64,000 nt of DNA from Phorcus lineatus (lineage: Eukaryota > Mollusca > Gastropoda > Trochida > Trochidae): the NCBI GenBank assembly GCA_921293015.1, contig OV121088.1, forward strand, positions 2,356,001-2,420,000. Reading direction: 5' to 3'. A model generated the notes under the pieces. It was not told where the DNA came from. It saw nothing but the letters and a program-made list of their open reading frames with translations, and did no database searches. The position numbers and the translations under genes are program-made. Positions 22,983 to 34,600 of the stretch are shown in pieces; the stretch's first letter is position 1; every line of letters starts with the position of its first letter.

Positions 22983-23060
22983 ATTTTTCCCCAGCAGAAA
23001 TAGCTCCATCATAAATTCCTATACATAAAGTGACGGAGCTACCTCTGTGGGAAGAGAATG
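22983..23060. repeat. Foldback MITE, family A, copy 2
   Basis: AGCTCCATCATAAATTCCTA and TGACGGAGCTACCTCTGTGG with AAGAGAATG repeat the plan of the element at 350-422, with more mismatches between the arms. Confidence 0.65.
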
Positions 23061-24250
23061 AGTAGAAATGTGACTCTAAAGAAATGTCGATGCACATCAC
23101 GAACAGCTTCATTTTTTGTGAAATCAAAATCCAATGGTACATTTCTCAAAACAGATCGTGAACGTTTACAGTACTCGATACTATGATATATTGTTACAAC
23201 AATGGGTCGTTTTAGTGAAAAACAATTTTCAGCGGAGCACATATACATATACCAGATCACATACCATCTACCGCTCTTTCCCGACGGAATTAGCTCGCTC
23301 TGTTCCTATTGCAGCGCCTTATAGACTACTAGAGGTTCACCAGCTTTAAAAATATCGCACAAAAAGTAGCTGCTGAATTTTAGCAAATGAAAAACATTTT
23401 CTGCATAGATGGCTTTCTCGCTTTCAACGAAGTATGATGTCATGATCCTGTTACCGACCAAGACTTGCAAATGATTTTATTAAATCGCAGTCATTGATTA
23501 CAAATCAGAAATCCTCAAATTAGATCAGATTTTTTACCTGACCTTCCTCTGTGCGGAGAAAATGACCATCAACTGGCAACTTGAACGTTGAAACCCTTTC
23601 GAACCCGCGTGTATCCTATGTGTGTATGACACTCGACGCACCTGTCACGTTTATTCCTATAGCAATATATGTAGCATGGCTGTTATACCATGAAAGTGCA
23701 AAGAACGAGGGCCGAAAGACTTGCGCAATATGAATGCGGCATAAATAATATTGTTGAAATATCATATGCTTGTGTATATTTGAAAATTGAACGGCTTTTT
23801 CACAATTGGTTTAGAACAACTATGGTCTATTAAGCATATGTCAAAGTTTGTATGTTTTCAAGTTCTTTTTCTAAAACGATCATGTCAGAACTGATATTTT
23901 CGTATCTTTTATATAGCTTCGATTATCGTTTGAAATGATTAAAATTGTCCGTAAGTTGTTGTTGAATATGAAGGCAAGGAGAAGATTGTTACACTACTTT
24001 AGCTTGCCTTCACCTTCAAAGGTTCATGGTCTGTGAAATCTTATAAAACCACAGTTCATGGTCTAATGTTTTATTCATCATTTCCCCAAATAATTTGTTT
24101 GTATTCAGTAATATTGAACTATACAAACAAACTTTAATAATTAATCATCATGATAACTGAAAATAATTGTTGAATAAAGAACAACGCAATATGTCGCTAG
24201 TTGTGCAAGTGTTTTTTCCCTTCATTTCTTTATTCTCAAGATGAAGACCA

Positions 24251-24546
24251 TTCTCTCCCTTACACAGAGTTAATTTCGTTATGAATTCCTATACAACCTC
24301 TGTCATTTTACGAACGTTTCTCGGTCTAGAGAGTAAAGTTAGTTGTGCGATCAGCAACGTCATCATTTAAATCGTCTTAGTTATGTATTCGGTGTTTTCG
24401 TTGGTTGAGATATTGCAAGGTAGTTTAAGTTGCAATAATGTGCCGCTAGGGGAAACTGCCGGAAGCTCGAGAAGATCTTATGTTATATAACAGAAGTTGT
24501 ATTACTAGGAATTAATGACGGAGTTACCTCTGTGGAAGAGAATGGA
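24251..24546. repeat. Interrupted family A element
   Basis: A left arm, ATTCTCTCCCTTACACAGAG with GTTATGAATTCCTATA (24251-24294), and a right arm, TAATGACGGAGTTACCTCTG with TGGAAGAGAATGG (about 24512-24546), are separated by about 215 bp. Other copies have a 16-20 nt centre. It may be one element with an insert, or two solo arms. Confidence 0.45.
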
Positions 24547-25561
24547 AGAAGACAGAAATAAAGGTTTTAAATTGTTTGACCTCCTTTGCCTTAGTGGCAG
24601 ACTCGCACAATTCATAATTTCAATCTATATTGCAATTTGTCAGATAACATAAATTCTTTGATAATGTCACTTAATTTTTTTCAGGAAGTCTTTAAACCTA
24701 CACCACTTTTAGATGGAGTATAAGTGTAGGTATATGTTTTACCGACGTTTTTCTTACGTTATATGGACTCCGGGGAATTTGCATCGTCAGAATAAATTGA
24801 TTTAAAATTCAAACGAAATATGCTTGAATACATATTAAATATGATTGTACATAACGAGGTCACGTGGCGGGTGCATATTCCCCAATTCCACGAAACCCGA
24901 CGTTATAAATCAAATAAAAGCATATGTTGGCGATAACACAAAATAAACTTCAGGACTACAAGCTTTTTATCTTGAATGAGTCAAAATGACAAGTGAAGCG
25001 AACGTAAAATACCGTCACGTGCCATATTGCTTAGGTCGTGTTAGCGTCTCACACCAGTGACGCCCATGGTAACCCGGCACCTTTTCACACATTACTTAAG
25101 TTTGCAACTCCGTGTATATTTTTACAAATCATGTTTTTCATTGAATTTTAAGGATCATTGTCAACAAACGAATAATTGTCAATGCATGTGGCTAGAAACC
25201 AATCAGGTTCGATAACTCTTGCAGCCCTGTTTAAACTGCTTAATGAATGTACACAAATTCACTTTTAAAAGAATCTGATTAAAATCAGATGGAATTCCGC
25301 TTGTTTAATTTCGTTTCGTTTTATTTCCGTTTCGATTCGTTTTGTTTCAGTTTAACAAGCTATATTCCCATATTGATGATAGATGGACAAATGTTAAGCG
25401 CGCGATACGTCATCTGATTTTAATCAGATTGCTTTTAAAAGGCACACAGGGTATATTATTGGAGTCGAATACGTCAAACTTTATAATATTGTTATTCTAT
25501 GGAGAAGTAAAGGTTGTCTTTGAAAAAAAAACCCATCATATTGCTGATCAAATTTGGTATC

Positions 25562-25587
25562 TGTTTGTTTGTTTGTTTGTTTGTTTT
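25562..25587 (+). repeat. (TGTT)n microsatellite
   Basis: Six uninterrupted TGTT/GTTT units. Confidence 0.9.
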
Positions 25588-28500
25588 TATTCGACCTCTT
25601 TCATATTAAAATGTAATATATAGCGTTTACTTGTGCTTTATGCATTGAGGTAACACTGATGTGATATTCATTTATGCTTTCTACAGCTTATTAATGACAT
25701 ATTTCAAAAACAAGACAACACATTTGACAGGTTTGTGGCCATGTAGTATTGTAATTATCACAGGGTTCAGACGCTAAGTGTATGCTGTTGGCCATCTCAA
25801 TATTGAGTACCTTGTTCATAAGGAGGATAAAACTGAATCAAACATTAAAAGCTCAAAACTCTGTAGAAACTCTGATGGGTGACCATCACTTTAAGTCATT
25901 CCTTTATTGCGGCGGGGGACATGGTCACGTTTGTGACAGATACTTGTCCATGTCGAAACAAAACGACAAATGCCGCGTGACGTGATATTGGACGAGAGAC
26001 GTGGACAACACTCCATATCTGTCTACGTCATATCAGTTTCTTTTCATAACAGTTGAGATAAATTTTCACTTGATATACAATGGCAAAAAATAATGAATTT
26101 CCACTAGCCCAAGTGGTCATCCTAAGGCTATGCTTAAGACGTTGGTTCACGGTTGTTCTAAGGACAAGGGTCGGTTTCTGGAACGATCCCTTCCAAGGAT
26201 TAGGAACTTAACTGTTCTCGTGCATGGACAAGCTGCGGCCAACTCCGCGAACCCTATGCGAAGAATGAACGAGATTAGCACGTGCTGTGCGCAGTAGGTG
26301 CACGTGCTGCCTATTATAGAAACATCAAAGAGGTGCCGCCCACAGGTCAGGGGTCACCGAGGCGTAGCTGATGGCGCCATCTTGTTGCTGACCAGTTTAT
26401 AGACTTCATTTAAGTCGTGGATTTTTTTTTACTATTTTCAATAAACTTAATATATTCTGTATCTTAAGAATTTTTAAAGTTACGTATGTGAAATGTTTTC
26501 CTTAAATTTGCAGAATTATTTTTATGATCTTTTATTTTCATTACCTTTTTTTGATAGATTGACATTTTAGGTCAAAGAAGATGATGCGTATTGTTTTTCC
26601 CTATAACTGTATAATAAGTCTTAGCCTCTTAAAGCTGATAAAGAAAACTTTCCATAAAGCATCTAAGCAGGATGATACATTACCGCCATCTTCCAAAAAG
26701 AACCACATGTCGTGTCAGTAAGACTGCTTTGTGAAACGGTACCCAGATATGAGCGGTATGCTTGAGATAAGCGCGGAATAGTCATAATTAAGCTAGGAAC
26801 CTGCACATCAATCGTGGACAAGTGAAGAACATTATATAGTCATGAATCGGTTGGAGTACAAAAATACGGTTTAATTCGTATCTATAAGAAATGTGATTTA
26901 ATGAATGTATTTAATGAAGATCTATGTTGCCATGTAAAGCGATTGTTTGTCTTTATTTTCAAGTTATTGTTTGATTGAGACCCGATTTTTCCGTCTGTTT
27001 TTGATAGACGTTTCTTGCTCGACAAAACGATTGTGTGCCTCGTTACGAAATCATGATACATTATTTTGATATGGATTGAAATGTAAATAAAAAATTATAT
27101 AAAAATAAACGAAACAAGTAAGTATGTGATTTTGTAAAAATAAAACTGACCTCTAGATATTTATATTAGAAATAAATCTGAAAAAAGTTACACCAGCACT
27201 AATCCAGGGCATGTCAATTAAATCTTTAAAAAAAAATTTTGGCGAAAATTGTTTTAATACACCTATCATAGTAACAGAAGAACAAGTTCAAAAGTTCTAT
27301 CGGTGTATTTTTTGTGGAAACGAAATTCTAGGGAACAATCCTGTTTATTCACTTATGATTTGAGTACATGATTATAACACAAAGCTATTGACACATAACA
27401 CTAAGGGTAACATTTTTGTGGATAAAGTTTTAATAACTTAATAACTTAGAGCGCTCACTCTTTGAAAAAACCCACAACAATGAGAAGTGAAGCCATTCAT
27501 CGGCGCTAAAAGTGTGAAATGCCTTGGTACACATTACATGGCATTTCTAATAACTGTTATCGTAAATCAGTTGTTAATATGTTGATATTCTACCAATATA
27601 TATTTTTTATAATGTTGTAAAATTAGTAAAAGTAAAGCGCCTTTTTCAATGTCATTCTTCGAAAATAACAAAATGGCTGACCGATTGCCGATAGGACGGG
27701 GTCTTTAAATGAGGATATGATCAAGATGTAAATGACTAGCCGGATGGGGTTTAAGCCAGTATTAATGTAATAAAATACAGGAATTTCGATTAAACAGTGC
27801 TGTAGTTTCGATTTCGATTTCATTTCGACCCCCTTTGTTTACGAAAGTCTTATATACCGGTATATATATATTTATATACGTAGTAATATTTGCTCCTTAC
27901 ATTGTTTCATTGTTTCAAGAGAACCACGTCACCAAACGCTTATATTTTCCAAAATGTTTAACACCTTACCCTATTATCATAACCGAAAAACGTTTCACAC
28001 GAAATTCTTCGCACTTAGGTGCAATCACAATTTAACACCAATTGTCATGAGCAGAAACTTTTCACATGAAATTCGTCTCGTAGGTGTGATCACAATATCA
28101 CACCTTCCTTCTTCGATCACCTGTAATTAGGGGCCTTTGTTGTGAAAGAGCCTCTGCCCCTTTTCTCTCCTCAACATGAACATCTCAGAGAAACCCTTGG
28201 GGGTCTTCGCCACTGCGTCTCGACCATTGTCTACAACTCATGCCCCTTATATATACGTCACTGTGCTAGCAACGACGTCATAGATGTATTGTCGAAACGT
28301 CGAAATTTCCTTGATTGTTGATGGCTTTTCAAGGACTTTGAGTAATTCAGGGATCTCCCCTCTTCATTGTCAGTCAAATCTATTATTTTCGTTTCCTTTG
28401 ATCAAATGGCACCAATGTCGTTGCATTTAGATAAAGATAGAAAAGGTTCTGAACGGGTAACACAAAAACACAATAAATAACATGGGAATTTTCTGTGACG

Positions 28501-29312
28501 TGTGTTCCCGCTCATTCTGTTATGTCGAACCAAATTGACTGCGTTATACTGAACTAAATTACTCTAGAATCATAGTTAAAGCAGAAGACAGGACCCTAAA
28601 ATAAATTACATATGCTTAACATTTAGATAGCAATGATATTTAACACTGATGACGTCACTATCGTTGACTTACTCCATCTGTGTTAACCAAATTGCTGCCA
28701 CCGTGCCTAAACATAATTAATGACATGTTAAGTAATATTTCATGTTACGATATCATTGCAAGTCTTCACCGTGCATTGCTCACTCTGTGATCACTGATTT
28801 CCTTCAAATAAAATTAGCTAGAAGCTATATAGAATAGAACAGTAGAACGCCATACCGCTAGCTCAGTTACAATAAAAGACTAAATGATTTCCTACCAGTG
28901 TTATTTTGTAAGTATAAAATTCATTTTTAAATATTCGTCTATGCCGGTTTATTATTCATGTCTCACATAAATAAAAATTTGACATTTACATGTATGTAGA
29001 TATTCTCTATTTGTTCAGATGATTCGGAGCTTAATCCGCGGTTCATGGGCGTACACTTTTCGTTACTTGTCCTAACTCCTTTGATTTGCGTTTGCATTAA
29101 AATCCGTATTCCAATCTGAATACCTTTATCGCCGCCCATTCAGTCAAGAAGCAGTTAAAGGGCTAGAAGAGGCTTATCTGTTCTAGGTGTGAAATGTGAC
29201 AGATTCTGGGAGGCCCTGGACTCTAAATAGACAAACTTGAGCGTAACAAGCGGTCATGGCTTCCAAGTTAATGGCAGAATAAATACTGACGTTGGTTTAG
29301 TTTCATTTTCAG

Positions 29313-29432
29313 ACGCGGGTCGCTGCGTTTCATTGTGAAGCTGCCTCGAAGATATACAATCCTGACGTGGGATTAATGCCACACACAAAATCGTTTTATC
29401 CCACCGTATTGTTTACCACTGGTCTGCGCTGA
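29313..29432 (+). pseudogene. Possible decayed exon resembling the 21424 frame
   Basis: After an acceptor-like TTTCATTTTCAG the frame reads TRVAAFHCEAASKIYNPDVG and on to a TGA at 29430-29432. The first residues resemble RVACRFEAAAESCTF, encoded just after another acceptor-like AG at 21423 in the SLFN-propeller region. Both pieces start right after an AG and share RVA..F..EAA. This may be a duplicated and decayed exon of that locus. The match is short and could be chance. Confidence 0.25.
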
Positions 29433-29499
29433 CCAATCAGATTTGGTGCCTCGAGTTCTGACCTCGTGACGTCACAGGGTCAGTGAAAATCAAGATGGC

Positions 29500-30157
29500 T
29501 CACTTGGGCAAAGGGAGAATAATTTTGCACATTTTGAGCGTTTGCTATGAGGCCTAGACGTGCAGAATGGAAGTGTGCAATTGAGCTGGATCTTACCGTT
29601 ACTCTCAATTATAAGATCGGGCGTGATTTCAACATATTTGTGAGCCGAAAAGAAGCGAAGCGTTGAGAAATAGCAACCGGAGCGTCGACTGTATCTGTGT
29701 GTGGCTCCCAGTGCAGTTGTGAGTGTACAGCGGCTTGAGGGAGGGACATGCTTTACTCGGATTCAGGGAGGATGCGCTAGCAAGGCCGGCAGACGGGGCG
29801 CAGTGTGCTGAGAGGTAGAGATACAGAATCACCTAGCATGGAACAGACAGGGGCATAGGCAACAAGATTGGTCTAATATTTGGAGAAATGCCTCGATCCC
29901 CTAGCCTGCTTTGTTCACCGGCCGTGAGTTACCTTGTGGGATCGCGGTCAGTATTTATCTTCTGACAATGAAAACATGCGTTGTGTTTCTAGTGAGAGCA
30001 GTGGATCAGTTTGGAGCGAGGGTTGACTGTGTGGATACCGAGACGACGGCAACCCCTCCACCCGACCTGACCAGGTTGTGAGACTACACAACAACATACA
30101 GTCAGTCAGTCGGTCCGTCCCTCGACCAGCGAGCAGTGCCGTGTACTGCATGCCACA
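29500..30157 (+). promoter_or_regulatory. Probable promoter/5' leader of the LRR gene
   Basis: GC and CpG content rise clearly from about 29600 compared with the AT-rich flanks, and stay high until the end of the first coding exon. No TATA box or transcription start can be fixed by eye. Several short upstream ATGs occur (for example in ACATGC near 29748 and GCATGG near 29838), none in a long frame. Reading it as leader plus CpG-type promoter is inference from its position. Confidence 0.4.
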
Positions 30158-30369
30158 ATGGCACTATTGGCGAGGCGCACTGTTTTGACTGCACTATTCC
30201 TCTGCATTGCAACTCTACTCGATATAGGGAGGGCATGTCCCCCGAATTGCCAGTGCACCATGGTGGGCTCGAAACCCAAACCCAAGGTACGGAAGGTAGA
30301 CTGCTCCAAGCACCATGCCCCCTTCACAAGCCTGATGGGGATTACCTTTCCACTGGATACCGTCTTGCT
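30158..30369 (+). CDS. LRR protein, first coding exon (signal peptide + LRRNT)
   Basis: The ATG at 30158 has a good context (CCACAATGG). Residues 1-26 form a signal peptide: Arg-Arg at 6-7, then the hydrophobic core TVLTALFLCIATLL. The mature part starts with CPPNCQC, and the next Cys is in VRKVDCS, giving the C-x3-C-x-C-x15-C plan of an N-terminal leucine-rich-repeat cap with a Lys/Pro-rich insert. The exon ends at donor CTTGCT/GTGAGT in phase 2. The next exon continues as the first repeat. The product is secreted or a surface receptor. The long cap spacing and the first repeat recall adhesion GPCR subfamily A (GPR124/125-like). Peroxidasin, Slit and Trk-type proteins are alternatives. Confidence 0.75.
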
Positions 30370-31561
30370 GTGAGTAGCTATTTTTAACACAAACCGACCC
30401 TCCACAAGTGTAAATAAACATCTCACACTGCATTAGCTCTCAAAAACATAGGGACAAAACATTATTTTTGATAAAATTTAAACTTAGAAACTTTATTCAT
30501 TTTTTTCTTTAACAGCCCATCCCCCTTTCTCTGAATAACTGCTGTCAGCAATATAAAGTTATGTATAGGTACAGAATATTATGTATGTCTTGGTTCATGA
30601 AATAATTGCCATGAATAAGGAAAAAATAAGTCCCTTCAATAATTTTATTAACAAAGTGATTCTTTGAAAACGATAATAATCTTATTTTCAAAGGTAAACA
30701 TGTTCATCGGAAATTTGAATTGTTTGTGGTCACTATTAGGAAGATAATTAAGTAATCAGGAGCAATAAAAGTCATTATACAATATTGGCATAATTTCTTC
30801 TCATTATACCACATCAGTCAGTGTGAGTTATGTCTCGGTTATGTTGTATATTAACCGACTCATCAATATGACTAATCATCAGTATCCCTGCCAAACCTGT
30901 ACACAAGGCCAGGGCGAGACCATTTTACAGTTAATTAGCATTCCTAACTCTTCCTAATAAACAAGGAACCGTGATTGCACCTTGCAAATTGCCCCTGGCC
31001 ATGTGCACCGAGTTTTGATTGATGGGGGGCTATAACACTTGTAATGACATCTGGGACTAGCCAATGAGTGGCCCTTATGTAATGTTGTGTAACATTGTTA
31101 TCACCAGTAATAACTTGTAATAGGTCTGCCCTTAGGTGCCTAACACATTGTGTTTACTCTTTGATACATTGTGTTTGTGTTTGATACATTGTGTTTGCTC
31201 TATACTACATTGTGTTTCATTGATAAACAAAGCCGCTTTTGATGAAAATGAAAATAGATGTGTTGTGTAATCTGTGATTTTGAATCATTAAGTGTAAATT
31301 TTCTTCAATGTTGAGTTTGTGCTACCTTCTTGCCCCCACATTTTATCATGTAGAATTAACAAAATCTCCACTGCGAAGCACTTAAAATCTGATGTAAACT
31401 CTCTTAACCATAGCGTATTGGTAATTTTTATAGTTGATGAAATAAAAAGGATACATCTTTGTTTAAGTATGTTGAATTGTGTTAGATTAGATTATATGCT
31501 AGGAATTTTGTAGTTGAAGTGAACATGATAATTACTCTCAACTTTGTTCTTTTCTTTGCAG
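30370..31561 (+). other. Intron 1 of the LRR gene
   Basis: 1,192 bp between donor GTGAGT and acceptor TTCTTTGCAG. It holds a short diverged run of GATACATTGTGTTTG repeats (about 31148-31218) and nothing else recognised. Confidence 0.7.
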
Positions 31562-31633
31562 GGATTTGAAGAAGAATGATCTGACATTTTTAAAGCGCAA
31601 CTCATTCATGGGACTATCAAAGCTTGCAAAACT
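31562..31633 (+). CDS. LRR protein, exon 2 (one leucine-rich repeat)
   Basis: Exactly 72 nt with phase 2 at both ends, joining in frame to the first exon. It encodes one 24-residue repeat: with the split Leu, L-DLKKNDLTFLKRNSFMGLS followed by KLAKL. This fits the LxLxxNxLxxLxxxxFxGLxxLxxL consensus. One repeat per 72-nt symmetric exon is typical of several metazoan LRR receptor genes, adhesion GPCR subfamily A and peroxidasin among them. The donor is ACT/GTAAGT. Confidence 0.75.
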
Positions 31634-34600
31634 GTAAGTAACCTCTAATCTACTGAAACACTATGTATGAACACAGAATTTGAAAAAATGACAGAAGTCT
31701 ACTAAGCTAATTCATAGACTTGAATTTAATTCTAAACTATACATGACACTTTTTTAAATTTCCACAAATTATTCAGTATATGGGTAAATACCATTTTTTT
31801 TCAGAGCTTCAGATAAGCTTTCGCCCATTTGGGTATGAGACCCACAATTTAAATATTCATCGGGTATTCAAATTGAAAGTGTGTATTCACACTTTTTGAT
31901 ACCCACCATATTTTTAAGTTTGTGTATTGATTTTTACAAGCAAAATATATTTTACAATTAAATCCAGACTAATCTGTACAAGTACTTTAAAATGTTGATA
32001 CAAAAATAATTACATAAGTCAAAATTGATAATAAAATATGTAAAATTCTATAAACTACTTTGTATCATATGTTTAGTATATAATTATTATCAACTATAAT
32101 CACCGATACAATATCTATATAAAAATTATCTGTTGTCAACTCATCTGTTAACCAAACATTTGAATTTTAAGAAATAGATTAACTATAATTCATGCTGGTA
32201 CACATGTGTCAAGAAGCCCCGAAATCAGATGACAAATTGGTTTTCAAACTCCTCTTGCAACCATAACTGAACATTTGCATTTTTGCATTTTAAACAAATT
32301 CTATCGGTATACATAAATATGAAATGCTTTCTAAGTTTAAATGTCTCCATGTATCTCTAATAATATCTGTGTGATATGAAACCCATGTTTTTAAACTTTT
32401 GGGCAAATTTGCATTTTTATTTTTTCAAGCGTATAACTTTTTAATGTTTTTTTTTGGTATACAAGCATTTATAACATTTGCGTATTTCATATTTATGTTG
32501 CGTATCATACGAAAATACACATCTTATCTTGAGCTCTGCTTTTCCTACAAACATCTGAGTCTCTGTTAAAACAATTTACAAGACAAATTCTCTAAATGTG
32601 AATTTTTCACTATTTCCAAACTAAAAGACAATTGCCTTGTTGCAACATCATGACCAAACAGAACAAATCAATTTATTCATCTTAATGTTCCAGTTCTTTA
32701 GTATATGACTCCCTTCTGTCTACATGATGATGTGCTGCCTCGGGCAGTGTTGTGACAAGTTATAAACAGTCACAATTATGTATGAAAATGTCGGTTTGTT
32801 GTTTCATTCTGTATTTTCACAAAGCGAACAATGATTCAGAGTTCTATATGTAAATGTCAATTATTTGTTAAAATGTCAAATCTCTTTTTCTCAATTCTGA
32901 ATACAAATCTACCGCTGATTCACATCATGTAGAGCACACTGGATCTCGCCAGCAGCTTAGCATTACACACGAGAATGCATGTTGCTGTGTGCACACTGTG
33001 TGACGTTGAGGGCGGTATGTGTGGTGACATCGGAGCGCATGCTGTCTCCCTTATACAATGTACTTCATCTTAACCGCGGCTTATCAGTCATGCTCATCAA
33101 CCTCTTTATAAGTTTGGTGGAGTAAGTACAGGCCTTGCTTGAGTTGGTGTTATGCTTCAAAGCTTACGATGATAGGGAGGGTGTTGTATGGGGTGTATGG
33201 GAGGTGTGACATAGGGGTGAAGTCTGGTCTATCCAGGACTACATTACAGCAATTTGTTTAGTGAAGGGAAATGTCTTTGATGACTGGAATCATTTTTATG
33301 TTTATATTTTTTTTGTTATTACTAGTTTTTGTACATGCACCTACATACAAATGAGTACTGACTATACATATTGATTTCAACAGGATATACAACATCGATA
33401 TTAAATTTGGACATAATCTGATAGCATGCCACATCATGCTGGCCAGTGTTACACAGTCTCTGCCTTCCCGTGCTGTCAAGCTCCTATTGCTAGGAATGGA
33501 ACTTGCTTGATACAGTATGAATTTTTTATTTGAAATGTCTCTTGGATGCAGTTTGATTTTCTCCATTAGAAATGTTATGCAGATTTCCTCTGTACCATCA
33601 TAAATGCTCAGGGATGCAAATATTCAGCTGAATTCAGCCAGTTTTGGGTTATCATGAGTTTGCACCTTGAGTTCCTGAGTTTAATTTGGCCATTGTTTTG
33701 AAATATCTACCTGTGGGCTTATGGAATTCAGCCTTTTCTTCAAATTTGGTTGAAGGTTATCTTAATTTATTTCTCAAGGGGAGTTTTTGTGTGGAGGCCC
33801 GAGAACCTCACTGCCGATGATTTTTAGAGTCCTACTCTTATGTTGGGTGAGGTAAATATCTGAATAACTCATCTACCCGAGTCGTTTGAGACTGTGCTGC
33901 CACCTAGTGTAGACAAATTGCTCATGACAGTTCTAATTACAAGCATAATGGAAGGCATTCTCATGTGGGTATTACATGAGACAGATATCCAGACTGAATA
34001 CTGTATGTGTTATCAGGTTACCGTTCAAAACTGAATTAGGAATGTTACTTTTGAAATTGGTTACAAAGACTTTGGTGTCATTTTGAATGTAATTAAGAAG
34101 CCCTTGTTCATACAGAAATATCTTTGAGTGTTGCTTTACTCTGCTCCATGTGTAATGTTGCCTTTACAAAATTGTCTGAAATGGTTTCATTTGAGCTGAT
34201 TTGGAAATGACAAAGGTACTAATGTTGCATTTGACAAAAAAGCCTTGGATCAAGGTCACCTGATCAAGTTAAGATTTTTCGAAATTCGAGAGCTATCTAT
34301 TCAGCAGTGTTTGAAAAAAGGCCTCTCTACCATGCTATAACCTGGTTACTTTTACGTTCGGTGGCTAATTTTGGAAGTTTTGCTTTAATTTTGCACATCA
34401 ACCGACAAAATCATACACTTGGTCTGTTAACTTCTCAGGCTCATTTCATAAACTGCAATCAGATATGAATGCTGTGAAATTGTTTTGGACAAGAAGTAAT
34501 ATTACAAGTTGAAAGCTTGGTTCATGAATACTGCAATGGTGTATACATACAGATTTTTTATGGATGGATTCTAAAATGGAAGTTAATGAAATTAAATTAG

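Larger units (their letters stand above)
22634..29312. other. Gene-free AT-rich region between the two loci
   Basis: No exon with convincing frame and splice support is seen. It contains family A MITE copies, a (GTTT)n run and a ~60-bp diverged duplication near 27980-28105 (AAATTCTTCGCACTTAGGTG versus AAATTCGTCTCGTAGGTGTG). Open frames such as 25342-25623 and 27835-28035 are AT-rich and low in complexity. Confidence 0.55.

Noticed and set aside
30136-30387. Alternate frames over the LRR first exon, including a GTG-start frame
   Set aside because: Only the 30158 ATG frame gives a signal peptide, an LRRNT and a phase-matched repeat exon.
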